Assembly: GCA_019614645.1 (NCBI GenBank)
Contig: JABWDB010000014.1
Coordinates: 310,001-374,000, forward strand
Source: Stratiolaelaps scimitus
Lineage: Eukaryota; Arthropoda; Arachnida; Mesostigmata; Laelapidae
DNA: 64,000 bases
Reading direction: 5' to 3'
Both the position numbers and the translations under genes were made by a program. Positions 38,194-50,520 of the stretch are shown here, piece by piece. The notes beneath the pieces were generated by a model. The model saw only the letters and a program-made list of their open reading frames with translations, was not told where the DNA came from and did no database searches. How positions within the stretch are numbered: position 1 is the stretch's first letter; every line of letters begins with the position of its first letter.

Positions 38194-38224
38194 CAGCGAT
38201 CCCTTGTCGAACATGGGATCGCTG
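38194..38224. repeat. Perfect 10-bp inverted repeat
   Basis: CAGCGATCCC at 38194-38203 and GGGATCGCTG at 38215-38224 with an 11-base spacer. It lies about 50 bases upstream of a candidate TATA box, so it might be a dimeric factor site, but that is speculation. Confidence 0.85.
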
Positions 38225-38269
38225 TCATCAAAGACCAACCTAACAACAACGAGCTGTATGACACGAGAG

Positions 38270-38309
38270 TATATAAAAGTATTTGTTCTATAACAATGAA
38301 CATTCAGTT
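38270..38309 (+). promoter_or_regulatory. Candidate TATA/initiator core promoter
   Basis: TATATAAAAG (38270-38279) followed by the arthropod initiator TCAGTT with its A at 38306, about 34-36 bases after the start of the TATA box. No long ORF follows closely; the nearest open frame (38783-39070) begins after an acceptor-like AATTGTTAG and is unrecognised. Confidence 0.3.
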
Positions 38310-39725
38310 ATAAGGGTCTCTTTCTAACTATTTTTAATGTACCGAATCGATGCAATTCGACTTTCGACCTGACAGCGCGTAACATGTGAGCAAATCACGA
38401 TGCGTTTAAAATTGGATGTTTGTATCGATCCAGTCTACAGATCTAAGTAATGTCTAGGTCACTCTTTCGTATCATTTATCCCGTGACAAATCGACTCTAT
38501 TTCAAATAGTCCGTCAATACCGCACGTTTCTTAGATCATTCTAACAGCTGCGTTCCGTCTCTCCGTTTTTTTTTCTTATTCTCGCTCTAAACATAGAATT
38601 CCTTAAGCCAATGATTTGGCCAGTACACATAATGATCCATGATGTAACCCGCCGTCAATATCATTCGTCCTATAATATAATAAGGGTTATATAATAAGTA
38701 TGCACTCACGTACCTTCTCCAAGGCCAAAATTGTCTAACTTTTTTCAAATTTGACGGCCTACGCTTTGTTTATCCTCGTTAATTGTTAGCAACGAGCAAA
38801 TGCTCCATTGAATACTTCACTAGAAGCAGATTCCTTCGGGGAGAGCAGGGCATATCGCAGCTCGCAGGTTTAAAGCCTATTGTGGCCTCAGGCGAGCAGG
38901 AATTTTCCTCCGACTTGTCTGGTTGCACGGATAAGTGTCGAGAAGGCTGGAAAATCCTTGTTCCTATGACGGAATGGTTTCAATCCTTTTGGAAACGTTT
39001 CCCTGTTGTATATAACTCGCTACTTGGAAATAATGCGCGAAATGGTAACTTCGTTCGCGCTGCCTTCTGATGCAAACTCAAATGAGTGCATAAGATTATG
39101 TGAAAGATATATCAACGCTGCTTAAACATAAAGCTCAGCTTCTCAATGCGCCGTACGCTCTCTGTCAACAACGGCTAGTGATTACCTCTTGTTATAGTCA
39201 ACATTGGCACAACTCGAACAAAATACACTCTTCAAGTAGGAACCGCCGCTTATTGCAGTTACTTAAATGATGTAGTTTCATCGTCGAAACCCCATAGCTA
39301 GTTTAACTCAATCCCCTCCATGCGACACGCAATTCTTTTTACATTCATTATGCCCATTTTATAGAGATGCGGCAGTGGGATGCATGCATCATAAATGGAA
39401 AACCCGGTTGATATTTATGTCGCCATGCGCCCGGAGCGCCGAGTGCAGGTTAGTCCATTATAATGTTTTATTCCTTGTTGCTTTGTGACCAACTGAACCA
39501 GCACTTCGTTGATTCGTTTCGATTAGGGAAAGGTATGTGTGGGATTGAAGCATTGAGTGAACTAGTTACGCTGTCAGGTGTCTTTAAGGGGTGATCCTCT
39601 AGGCATTGTAAGCACTCCGGTACGTTCTTGTTGGTGATCCATTTCGGACCAACTAACGTATTTGCTCTGTAGCGAGCCGAAGGAGTTCGGATGCGAGGTT
39701 AGACTGTACTTAGTGTTTTTTTACA

Positions 39726-39763
<38 letters not shown>

Positions 39764-41690
39764 TCATACATCATGATCTATAATTTGATTATCATGCAAA
39801 TAAACATTTTCCGACAACAATTTCTCGGCTGATCAACATTGAACTTGAGCTCATGACAAAACTAAATGAGAAAGATAACCTTTTGTGTAACAATCGTCAG
39901 CTACTTGACAACTCCGTGACCTTTCATATAGGATAATTTATGCAACTTCCATGCCATAATATGCAGAATACATGTCCAGCCTGGAATTTCCTAATCGCCC
40001 AACAACTGTCCACGCTCTTCCGTTCTTATATCCTGGCCATTTTCACTGTGACGGTGTAAAGATACCGCAGTCAATCAGCCAGATTATTTGTGGTAGATAT
40101 TCACCATATTTGCTTTGAGGCTGCTTGAGTGGGTGGTTATCTTAACAAAGGAACGCAAGCATGCACATCTGTGTCGCCAAGCTTACGCACCGTATGTCCA
40201 TAAGTAAACAAGTTAGCGTGTTCTGCGTAATATACGTCTCCACTTTGATTCAGATCATCTCATCATACGTGACTTTATAGCCATCTATGACAAATACACA
40301 CCTAGCCCCGTTACCATCTATTATAAGACGATCATATTCTATTGTAGTATTTGTATGCATTTCTCACGTCCCCATGGTTCGTGCCCTTTGCCAGTCAACC
40401 CTCCTGCAATACCCTCATCCTCCGAGATCTCATTAGCTGCAAAAGCGCGTTGCCACTGTCGATACTGTTACCGATGTTAGAGGTGAAGCTTTCGAGGTGC
40501 AGGTGGTCGGCGAGCGCTTGCAAAGTACATATTTAGTGCGTTGGTCCAGTATCGTGCATTCGATTTCCGTGTGGTTACTATCAAAATTTCATATCGAACA
40601 CGCCGCTCGACTTCTACTGACGAACCTCGAACGAGTCATGCGTACCGCTGAGCTTGTGAGAATCAGATCATTCGGAGATATCTTAACGTTTGCTGGTCCA
40701 AGGCCTAGCTATCAATGATCGGTTTTGCCCCTTTGGGCAAACCTGTCCAGGCCAAAGCCTTCTAGAACGCCTACGACACGATTGTGTAAATTGACTCTGG
40801 TTGTCCGGAGATTTACTGTCAAGCGGCATGTAGCTCTGCTGTGTGTAGACGTGTACATACATCGTTTCGAATCGAACAAAGCATTCTCGAGTTGAATTCG
40901 AATCACTCGAACGAGCGAATTCAGTTGTGTTGGCCTTGCCAGCTCGCAATGTGGTCATCGTAGTTCGACGACCATTGCCGATTGGTGAGGAGACACTGAC
41001 GACCAATCGTCGGAGGAGCGGTCGACGGCAACCACGGCGACGACAACCAAAAACGAGGCCACTGCCGCCGGAGCAAAGATCCGATGAAGCGATCGAATTA
41101 CACAGATCGCTGTTGCCGATGCATGAGGAACAAGTGCACCCCTATACAGCTTCTGCGGTCTAAAGTTGAGTAGCTGTTGTTGTTGTGGTGGTAGTGGCGG
41201 CGGCGGCGCCAGCGCCAGTGGCATAGGACATAACAACCGTCAAGCTACATTATACAGATACCTATCCGATAGTTGATACTTAGCTGTTTCAGGTACACGT
41301 TTTCCAAGTGGCAAAATACGTAATGGAATATCATCATACGTGAATTCAAAGCGAGACAGACAGAGAGGGGGGAAATGTCGTGGCGATTCGGAGAGAGAGA
41401 GAGCTCGATTTATGGTTCAATACGTAGAGACGAAATGAACGGTCGTAATGGTGAGAGAATTCCATGGTAACTCGATTAAAGGAGGGGCGGACCATCGGTT
41501 CCACCGATGCGTTGGCACTGAAGTGTTATGGCCATCTATGCAAGTATCTGTATCTGGGTATTATTGAATATGTTATAAAATTTAGTACTCGAAAATAAGC
41601 TGAGCTGAACTAAACGATTATATAATATTGTACAGTGTGGGTCCTGGCATGTTTTCTTTTCGTCAATAATTGTAATATTTTTTTCGTTAA
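38310..41690. other. No firm gene
   Basis: Mostly AT-leaning. A compound CA/TA repeat lies at 39726-39763. A GC-richer patch (40900-41240) has overlapping CGG/GTT-triplet-driven frames on both strands. Open frames at 38783-39070 and 40351-40718 are unrecognised. Upstream exons of the 41699 gene may lie here, but I could not pick them out; no PWWP-type sequence was seen. Confidence 0.4.
39726..39763. repeat. (CA)n(TA)n compound microsatellite
   Basis: CA units (39726-39740) run directly into TA units (39740-39763). Confidence 0.95.
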
Positions 41691-41698
41691 AAAATCAG

Positions 41699-42031
41699 GA
41701 TCTTTTAATGAAAGTGTATAAAAAGTTTATAAGACGAGTGGCATATAAATGTAAATGTGACAAAGAGAACGTAAATATTGTAGATGCCGTCCAGCGTCTT
41801 AACGCCCTAGATAAAGTCTTGCTTCAAAAAATGATGTTGAAACAACCGACGATGGTTGCAAAAATATTTGATATTGTCGAAACTACGACAAGATCCAAAA
41901 GGAATATACTCCCAAAATTTATAGCCACGAAAAAATGTGTTAATGATTTATTCCCCTGGAGACTATCACGCGCACATCACGGGCACGCAACGTGCGCAAC
42001 CGGAGCCAAAATTGAAAATGCACATAAGTGA
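41699..42031 (+). CDS. Terminal exon, LEDGF/HDGF-type integrase-binding-domain-like
   Basis: An acceptor-like AAAATCAG ends at 41698, after a T-rich tract. The frame then runs 110 codons to TGA at 42029-42031, with AATAAA 29 bases later. Residues 1-15 (LLMKVYKKFIRRV) form a basic helix. VQRLNALDKV (31-40), MMLKQPTMVAKI (45-56) and KKCVNDLF (78-85) follow with the order and spacing of the IBD of PSIP1/LEDGF and HDGFL2, where helices of the type LxALxEL, (L/M)xKxxxxVxxx(I/L) and YxKFKxLF occur. In that family the IBD tethers transcription regulators to chromatin in the nucleus. The likeness is from memory of the fold pattern and is moderate; another TFIIS-N-like helical bundle is possible. If ATG 41708 is the true start, this is instead a 107-aa single-exon ORF. 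Confidence 0.45.
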   Translation, partial: DLLMKVYKKFIRRVAYKCKCDKENVNIVDAVQRLNALDKVLLQKMMLKQPTMVAKIFDIVETTTRSKRNILPKFIATKKCVNDLFPWRLSRAHHGHATCATGAKIENAHK

Positions 42032-42059
42032 GACTTGTAGCAATTATATTATACCTTTG

Positions 42060-42090
42060 AATAAAGTGTTTGTTATTATTATTTTTTGTT
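42060..42090 (+). promoter_or_regulatory. Poly(A) signal and T/GT-rich element
   Basis: AATAAA at 42060-42065, 29 bases after the stop codon, followed by GTGTTTGTTATTATT and a T-run. This is the textbook cleavage/polyadenylation layout and supports the exon just upstream being real and 3'-terminal, with a very short 3' UTR. Confidence 0.55.
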
Positions 42091-42404
42091 TTATTTAAAT
42101 TTTGGCAGCTTGCCCGTAGTTCAATATGAGGCTGGTTGAGCATTGCACCTATCTGAGGTAAATCGGCAATCGACATATAACGTTATGGTATATTGAATCG
42201 TGGCTCTGGGTCTATACTATTCCATCGAGCCAATGCGTAATCAAGCGGCGACAATGAAACTAGACAAGTTTTGACAAAAATAGCTCCACGAGTGTAACCT
42301 TAGTGGGAACTAAAATGGAGCTAAATTGAACAAATTGATGACAACCGCAACTTTTGCTGCTGCTGCAGCTGCGCACGAAATGACAGCGAAAACGATCAAA
42401 TTAC

Positions 42405-42644
42405 TTTGCCGGTCCGGTCTTGTAGTATGGGTTGGGCATAGAATAAAGTGAGAAGAGCCACAAATCCAGCCACGGTGAGTCCAGCTGGTCCGAGAGACAA
42501 CGCAAGCGAGAAGAAAAAAGCACACACGAAAAGGCCAACATGGCCCCGGTGGCATCTTGTGCTGATGAGATAGAACAGTAACGATCTGAATTGCCCTGGC
42601 TGCGGCAGGCGCCACAACGAAGACGGAATTGAGTAGAAGGCCCC
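42405..42644 (-). CDS. Possible membrane-protein exon (two hydrophobic segments)
   Basis: On the minus strand an acceptor-like ACCATTTCCAG precedes 240 bases (80 codons, phase 0 at both ends) that end at a donor-like AAA|GTAATT. The peptide has a hydrophilic first part (to about residue 35) and then GLFVCAFFFSLALSL (37-51) and GLTVAGFVALLTLFY (55-69), split by a Gly-Pro turn, so it could form a membrane hairpin. This layout is reminiscent of reticulon-type hairpins, but the identity is not established. Upstream in the same frame lies a CA/TG microsatellite, which argues that the exon begins at the acceptor. A second open frame overlaps (42310-42687), so chance cannot be excluded. Confidence 0.3.
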
Positions 42645-42745
42645 CTGGAAATGGTCTTTGTGAAGGAGGTCTATAGAAGCGAAGCACGAACAGAGAAATG
42701 GAGGAACGATGTAGGCGACCAAATGGCTCTGATCGTCCACACTAA

Positions 42746-42765
42746 ACACACACACACACACATAC
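42746..42765. repeat. (CA)n microsatellite
   Basis: About eight CA units with degenerate CATACACA continuation. Confidence 0.85.
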
Positions 42766-42829
42766 ACAGAAACATACAGACACACATTCAGAGAGGCACA
42801 GTATTCTAACGAAGAATGACACAAGAGAG

Positions 42830-44180
42830 ACTTCTAATGAGTAGAAAAAATCTTCATTAGCTTGAACAAGATAAAAATGCATTCAGTTTTGTTCGCCGTC
42901 GCCCTTGCGTAAACTAGCAAAGCAAGAGAAAGAGAGACATAATGAGATGAATTCGAGTTGCCTTGGACCTTGGCATTCTATATTATTATTATTATTATAA
43001 TAAATGGGAATACACCCATCCATGCTAGATACATAAAGATCGAGTAATTTGGCTCTTCGCACTGACGCGAGTGGCAATTAACATAACAAAGCGTAGTTTG
43101 AGAATGTAAAAACATACAACCATGGTAATAATTACTAGGAAGTGGCGAAATATAAACATCCGAGAACGTTGTGTTTTACACACGCGATAAAACCATACAT
43201 TTACTGTGTTTCAATACAGCGCTCGTCCATGAGCCTTTGCAGAAAATCTGGATATTGAGAACGAGCAGCTTCGTAATCTCATAATATCGATGGGCGCAGC
43301 TATGATCATTTCGTCAGGATCGAGTCTAGTTAGTTGGTCCTGGCATGAAGTGGCCGTCCCGTTAAAACCAGAAGAGAGATTGATTCTCAGCAGAGGATGG
43401 TTTTAGCAGGTAGAGGCGTTTTGTCATTCAGGTCAACCCCCCTGCATAGGATCGGCCCACTTTTATGGAGATTGCGATGGCTCCGGTGGTGTAGAAATTT
43501 TCTTCTCTAAAAAAAACCAAAGTCTGGCTTGTTGATGATTGCTCTAATAGGTCCGTTTCCCATCCGCGCCCACCCGAATGTGATAGACGAGTGACCTTTA
43601 TTGACTATAATTTTGAAAAATGAAAAGCTGTTTGTTGTCCATATTGAATCGATGTACCATATGAGATATGTTATTTTCATCGACTTTCTTCAGATTCAGT
43701 TTTTTGGTGGTAATTTTATTATTACCAGCACGCCGAGGAATATCAATTTATACTTCCATATATTTTTTTTTATGAAAATTCCTTTGTTTATTATAATAAA
43801 GTGATAATTTCGGTACAGAATCTCAATGTTGGTTGTCGCTTTGAGAGTTTATGATTCTTGTAATGCGCCATGGGTAAAAGTTACTGAGACACTGAGAAGA
43901 AGCGCGCCCCCTCCGGATTTCGTCTTTCTTTATCTCGACGAATCTTCATCTCGCAAGGTCACCCATCCACGATGGGCACCATCTTCACAAGTATGTTCCA
44001 GCAGTCGAATTGCTTGCGACTCGTATAGTTTTATGTACACATTTACGGTATTACACATTGTTAACACAGATAACTCGAATAGCGCACATCCAGGTCTCTG
44101 ATTTCATCGAGCTTGGTTAGGGACTAACCACCTTGTGCTGGGTTATTTGAGCCCAGATGCATAACCCCTCATTAGTGTGC
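42830..44180. other. AT-rich DNA, no gene seen
   Basis: An (ATT)n tract lies at 42979-42999. Otherwise short frames without motifs. Confidence 0.5.
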
Positions 44181-44189
44181 TGTTTGTCT

Positions 44190-44695
44190 TAGACCCATTT
44201 TAACACATTTTAGTCGAGAAACTATCTAGAGCTTTCTCGAAAATCATGGGACTTGCCTCCTCTGTTAGAGGTAAGTACATCTTAATATCATCTGCATATG
44301 TGACAAACCTAACGGGGCTAGCCAATGTACTTCAGCTGATCAATAAACAACGTAGATAAGATATTTCCAAGAACGCTGCCTTGCGGGCATCCCTGTGGCA
44401 CAGCCTTCGACCTAGAAAATGCCTAGCCAGCTTTTACTATGAAGGTTCGATCCCTTAGGAAGTTTGACACTCATTGGAGAATTTTTCCACTAACCCCTTT
44501 CGAGTGTAGGACGGATATCAGCAAGTCATAAGGCATGGTTTCTATAGCAGCGCCTGCGCAATATCTATAGAACTGCCGTTCGACTGAAAAAGCCAACAAG
44601 CGTAGACCTACCGGTGTCCCTATGACAACCACATTATGCACTAAACATAAGACATTCCTCTTTGAGGTTCGAACCACGTGAGCACGTAGGGGCAA
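44190..44695 (-). pseudogene. Jockey/CR1-type LINE reverse transcriptase, degraded
   Basis: The minus-strand translation follows the core of a non-LTR reverse transcriptase in order: IETMPYDLLI (matching A-F-D-x-(V/I)-x-H-D-x-L-(L/I)), LHSKGVSGKIL, then a TGA (44471-44473) where Trp is expected, VSNFLRDRTFIV, a TAG (44423-44425), VPQGCPQGSVLG and STLFIDQL. After a frameshift come FVTYADDIKMYLPL, with the catalytic YADD at 44287-44298, and a conserved-looking helix ending at a stop. The DNA-binding aspartates are thus still encoded, but two stops and a frameshift kill the copy. No endonuclease, ORF1 or 3' tail was found nearby, so this is an internal fragment. Sequence above about 44600 is only weakly similar. 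Confidence 0.75.
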
Positions 44696-44699
44696 ATAT

Positions 44700-47600
44700 A
44701 CAAACGTCAGCCGAAATCTCCCGTCGACTTAAGTTACCTATTTCCTTATCTGCGCACGCATGCTGCGAAACTTTAAGCAAAGCTAAATCGCATTTAGGGA
44801 AGTCCAGTGGCCAGGCAAACCTTAAGCGGACTCCACAAGGTGAACTCATTACCTTAGAAATGTGAAGTGGTGGCTCTTTGTGTTTCGTTCTCGATCTCAT
44901 TGCGAACAGGCGACATGTAAAGGGAACACTTGCCCTGGCCGTAAATGTATGCCGTGTCGAAATGTTGCCGAGATCGTGCGACGTCAGACAACGACGACGT
45001 GCACGAGATTTTCAAACACTTTGATACACGTAGCTCGCAACAGTACGAAACCGTCGATCGAGGACACGATAGATCCACGCCATATAGCGAGATGCGAGAA
45101 CAAGCCGATAATAGTTCTATCCGATTCGTGACTTGAGCCAACCGATCATGTTTTGCATTTTACAGAGTCTTTGACCAGTTTTGATACTCGGACGGTGCTT
45201 GTGTGTGTTTCCATGTCCATATTGACGCGCCGGTCGTGTGAAAATGTGGAAATGCTCGTTCCAGGTGCAGCAACCTACATTCATTTCTTCCCGCCAGCGA
45301 GCCGTAGTGTGAAGCGTGCCGAATTGATGGAAATAATGCCAATGCCAAACACTTATGATATGCTTTCCCGCTTCCCGTGAACCTTTGTTTAATCAACAGG
45401 ATCACGAGCGCGATATAACGATATCTCTTCGGCATTGCCGATTAGATCTTAGTTCATTCTGTTCTATTAGTTCGAATACAAAACAGCATAGCGAATATGA
45501 AGGGGGGCATCACTGAATTTAAAATCAATTAAAAAAGCAGAAGACGACGACATTTAGGAACAATTTCTCGTCTTCTAAACATACGGGGTACGCCTATCGT
45601 GTTTTACGCACTCACACATCACTAATGACTCTTTTATAATTAAATACCCGCCCTATTCAATATGTCTCAGTACCCGATTTTCATTTACGCCTTACCCTCA
45701 GCCTTTCTTTGAGATAGGGAAATGGCACATTCTCGTTCTGTACGAAAAAGGCCATCAATAATTTACACTACGTCGCTATATTTGTAGTTGTCCACCTACT
45801 GGACATCATTTGGCGTTTCAATGAAATTTTTACTGTTTCGGAAGTGGCGCCAACGTGCTTCGTCTCAAGTAGCGTAATCTCAACGCGTTCACGAATTCAG
45901 CAATTCAAACGTAAAGCATCCCTTCTTCGCAGAGCATGCCTCGTAATCAGACAGATATATTCAATGACCCAATATAAGGCAAGTACAAATAGGGACGGTT
46001 TTTACGTTTTCCTATCTCGATAGACTCCTCCTACCGGACTTCCTGAATCTAAATACCCTCAGTAGCACGTTTTTGCAACTCCATCGGAGAAGAGGTTCTC
46101 CGCGCCCTAATTATGAAGGTTGATCGAGCCCAAATATCGTGGAAGCAGCTGGATCGCTTCGAAACAAAAGTTAACATCTTCCAGTAGCTGATAAATACTG
46201 CTCAGCTAACAACAACAACAACTTGACTCTAACGGCGCATTTAGCCTGAAGCGTTACACTAGGATTCATTCACTGAGATCCCCGATTTTTATTTTCGTAT
46301 AATAATCTGCCAGCCCCACCATCGCTATGCGCCAATCACTAAAATCCACTTTCACAATTTGACGGAACAAAAAATTGAAATTTGAATTTGGCACAAGTAA
46401 ATGTTTCGCTTTACATTATCCCCAAGATGATTATTAAAATTAAATGCATCATTTAGTCGCACGCTATTGTATTATACATACCCAGGTAAATGGTATAACA
46501 TTGACAACGGTAAAAACAGTAAACAGCCCATGCAAGCAGGGCAAGCACATACAGCTCTAAGAATAAACATGTTTAGGATCGTTGGCAGACCAGCTGGGTA
46601 AGTGAGATTGATCGAGTGCATTCTCCAGCGTAAGACCTGGCGCAAACATTATTGAAATATCTACATAAACAGTTCGAGTTGGGCTCGTGCTAGCCCTCTG
46701 CTAGCCTGACACACATTGAACATGGTGAAAGCCGTGTATTGCAAAACGTGTTTCAATGTGTGGGTTCGTTATGTGCCGTGGCTACGGTGGAATCAGTCAC
46801 ATCTCAAATGATTATTGAAATGAGAATAACTGTTCCATTTACAACGTACTTACATTCTTCGGATGCGTATATCTGACGCATACTGCACTCGGATCCACAA
46901 TTTCGCCTTCCCAACCTAGACCCCACCTCGATATCGGGTCGGCAATTGTGTAATTTATCTTCCGTAGACATTCAAGTCGGACTCAGCATTGCGTTAGGGC
47001 ACGCAATACGTTCTACCAGTAACGAACACAGATACATAAGGATTATTTGCACATTGAAGCAGTAGTAAACATTGTTATAAGAACTGTATGACTGACATGA
47101 CGAGGTCATGCCAGTTCGAACAGATTGATGTTTGAACGGCATGGATCTCGTTAAGATCGTTTCTAAATTTTGAATCGCATCTGTTATAAGTGAATTCATG
47201 ATGAAAAAGAACGATTGTAATAGCTGAATTTCAAAGTGCACTTGGCTAAAGGAGAAAACGATTCGAATAACGTCCCTTGAGAATACAACTCAAGGGATTA
47301 ACCGTATTGGTTTATATACTCATGCATAAATATTCCGAAAACCTATTATAAATGGGTTACGTCAAGCAATTTTTGACTTGTGTGGCACTCATAAATCTTA
47401 CCTGAGCATTGAAATTGATCTAAGCTAGGCAACTTTTTGAGATATGATGGCAAATAACCATCTTTCTATGTGAGTAAAACGAAAAATTTAATTTTTCTCA
47501 GTCCTATTCATATCGATTTGAAGTCTCGTTTATCATTTATAATAACATTGCCAATGATACAAACATCTTAGCCCGCAAGGTGAAATTAGGCATGTGAATG

Positions 47601-47940
47601 CTGATAAATGAATTACTTATCTTTCAACATTTTCTCGCATATGGATCGTAGAAAGGTATCCTGCTAATTTCACGTAAGACAGTCATACCAAGTTCATAAA
47701 TCCATATGAGAGAAATTTATAAACACCTCGAGATCATGACTCTACAACGTCAACCCATTGGCGAGACACAATTTGTGTGAAGAAGCGACGTGTTAACGAT
47801 CGAGTCTTACACAAAGCAGGGCGTCGCCAACTGAAGAAAGTGTATGAAGCTTTCCGCCTTTCCACAGAACAGTATCGACACGGGCAGGACTATGGAACCC
47901 TAACGAGGTGGCGAAGGGGGCGCAAATGCCTGTCGGGCTA
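44700..47940. other. No firm gene
   Basis: Open frames at 44854-45141 and 45153-45435 overlap on opposite strands and are unrecognised. 45500-47900 is stop-dense and AT-leaning. Nothing repeated was noticed. Confidence 0.45.
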
Positions 47941-50520
47941 ACGTTGAAAGGACCGCCGAACCGCTGTGTAGACCACAGGCGGAGGCGGCCACAAAGGTGA
48001 GCAATCTACCAATGGAGACTAGAGAGTCAGCGTGGCGGGATATGCCCCCAATGTGGCATCAATTGGGGCTCTTTGGTTGTCGGCCTGATCTTTTGATCAA
48101 GACCGCCGCTGCCTGTGTCCCTTGCCCCAGGTCAGCCTCTTCCGGACCTGCAGCGCTTTCTATAGGTAAACATAAGGAAGGCCTGACTCACTGACGCTAC
48201 CGTTCCGACGACATACCATACTCGTACCCAACGACATCGGTATCGGCGCCGTGTGTCTTAGAGCCTTAGCAGAGACATGCCTTCCCCAAACTAGATCATG
48301 CGAGTCGATAATCCGATGCAGTCGTCGAATGCTGGTCCACCCCGCCTTTCTCTCTCTCTCCTTCCGACTCTGTACCTTCTCCAAGTTTAATGTGTAATAA
48401 CTGCCATACAGACATGCTTAGAAAGAGCTTCCCAGTCAGGTGGACGAGGCCAATAGACATCGAGTCGCTGTTCCCCCAATAACCATGTCCGATATTAATG
48501 CCGTCTGCCGGTCGCGCCATCGTGTGTAATGCGTCTTCATTTCTGTAACATTGGATATCTATCCACCATCCATATAAGAGCTCAAGTCCCCATGGTATAG
48601 GCAGTCTTTAAACCTGCGGGACTTCGAGGGCTCGAATCCTGCCGTTGCCTGCCTTATGTGTGGATTTTGCCTCCCGAAGTTTTTCGTAGTGATGTCATAT
48701 TGATAATGTAAGCGCCTAAAATTGTCGGATGAAAGAAGGACTGGGGGCCAGACGCCTATGTATAGAAACACATGGCAGTCGAATGGCGCAGTTGGAGAGT
48801 CACATCAGGGAGAGTGCTGAGAGTCATCTGGCTAGTCTGTCTAGCCCCTCCAAAAGTCAGACGAATATTTTTCCCACTGTACCGAACATCCTCTCGGTGA
48901 AACTCACGAGACAGCGCCAGCGGGTGCTGTCTATTGTTGGACTACCTGTCACCCTAATCCCAGATCAGTGCGATTCGTTCATACCTGTGGGATGCATACT
49001 CGCTTCCCGTGTTCATTTCAAAGTGGCGACTGTGAAACATACCCGCGTCACACAACCGCAAGCAAACGGTCAGATTGTGTGGCTTTGCGGCGAAGGCCGC
49101 TTCTTCAATCTTTCCGATCCTCGGGCGACGCCAGAACAAACTCGGGAAGAATGAAAAACGGAGGCACAGGTTTATTTGGGTAGATGTTGTGGCGTATGCT
49201 ATGTTTACATCCAATTGATATCCGATTTCAGTCAGACGTGGCCCAAAGAAGCCATTAAGGTTTCTCTCTCAATACTGACGGGTCTACCGCCTCGACGGTC
49301 CCGTTGTCCTCAATCGGCGGCCCTCCTCCACCTCACAAAAGGTAAGGGCCCTCAGCGTTTTTCTCTAGCTGCCATCCATGTGACGTCCTCAAGGTCTTTG
49401 TTTGTGCTTACTTCCCGCCGAGCGCCCTTGAAGGAAGGTCTTAATGCCCCAGCTTCGCTTTGCTCTTGGGTTTTACCATGTAGTGTTGTCCCCCATAGCG
49501 TCTGTCTACCTCCAGGGAGAAGAGTACCAACGTCCTCACAGATCCTGCGACAAGCAACCAGAGCTGAAGACGTAAACGCTGTCCGCCCGGTAGCTCCAGC
49601 AGCTGCAGTTTCTCCGGCGGCGGAACAGACTGCAGTCGAGGCCGCTGCTACGACGCTCTTACTCGCTATCTTTATTCGAGTGACCCCAAAGCTTTTATCA
49701 CCTACAGCAATTTGGGCTTGACGCACCGCTATCACAGCTTCGTGTGACGTGAGTGTCCACCTCATACCTCCGTGTTGTTCCATCGTTCAGCTCTCAGAGC
49801 TACACTACGCGTTCCTTAATGCAACTCGTGTGGAGAGGTTTTTACGTTTGTTTTCTAACTCGTAGCACTGCCAGCAACATCAAACGCAGAGCAACCAATG
49901 ACGCAATAGACAAGCCCAGATCCCGCCAGGTAGGCTCCCTCGTTGCCTTTGATCTAGCGCTATCGATGGCAGCAACAACTACACTAGCAGTTGTATTCGT
50001 TCCGATTTGTTTTCGTTTCTCATACGATATTCTAATGTAGTCACTAAAATACAACTTTGTTCCACTGATCCGTCCTTTTGCTTTCAGCTCCAATCCAGTG
50101 GACCCCGTAAGTTGCCAGCTTTCGCTCTTATATAAGAAGTTCCTTTGACTTGCCAGCACGCTGACACTGTATCTCTCCCCTGTCACTGTTCCTCGTTCCT
50201 ACCCCCGCTTGTGGCTATGTAGCCTGGTGCTCGCTTAGCCTGCCTGTTTTACGTCCCCGTTCTCCCTCATTGCAGCAAGGCACGTCCTGTAATCCTGTTG
50301 TGCTGCTCCTTCCAAATAGCCGGCCCCTGATGCAAACCCTCGACTCCCTCATCTCGCCTATCCTAAACCTCTGCTGCTCGGCTCATACGACCTGTACGTA
50401 AAGAACTTTGCCTACCACGGAGCCCCTGAGCCGCACACGTGTCTCAGCTTCTGCTAGATCGTTGAACAGTTACGGAACTTGCCTGGCTACAATCCGAAGC
50501 CTTGATAATGCCGTTAAATA
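47941..50520. other. Moderately GC-rich region, no firm gene
   Basis: Overlapping frames at 48729-49154 (plus), 49176-49721 (plus) and 49352-49783 (minus, 143 codons, Ala/Thr/Val-rich) are longer than in neighbouring DNA but carry no motif I recognise. A CT tract lies near 48348-48361. A tRNA-like head sits at 48575-48650. The region could include old transposon gag-like sequence; no evidence. Confidence 0.35.
48575..48650 (+). mobile_element. Weak tRNA-like (SINE head) sequence
   Basis: GGCTCGAATCC, one base off the Pol III B-box consensus, lies at about 48629-48639, and a loose A-box-like CCATGGTATAGGCAG about 45 bases upstream, with GCAG/CTGC pairing between. No acceptor stem. Single copy in this window. 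Confidence 0.25.

Noticed and set aside
49352..49783. 143-codon minus ORF
   Set aside because: Ala/Thr/Val-rich, overlaps a longer plus frame, no domain recognised.
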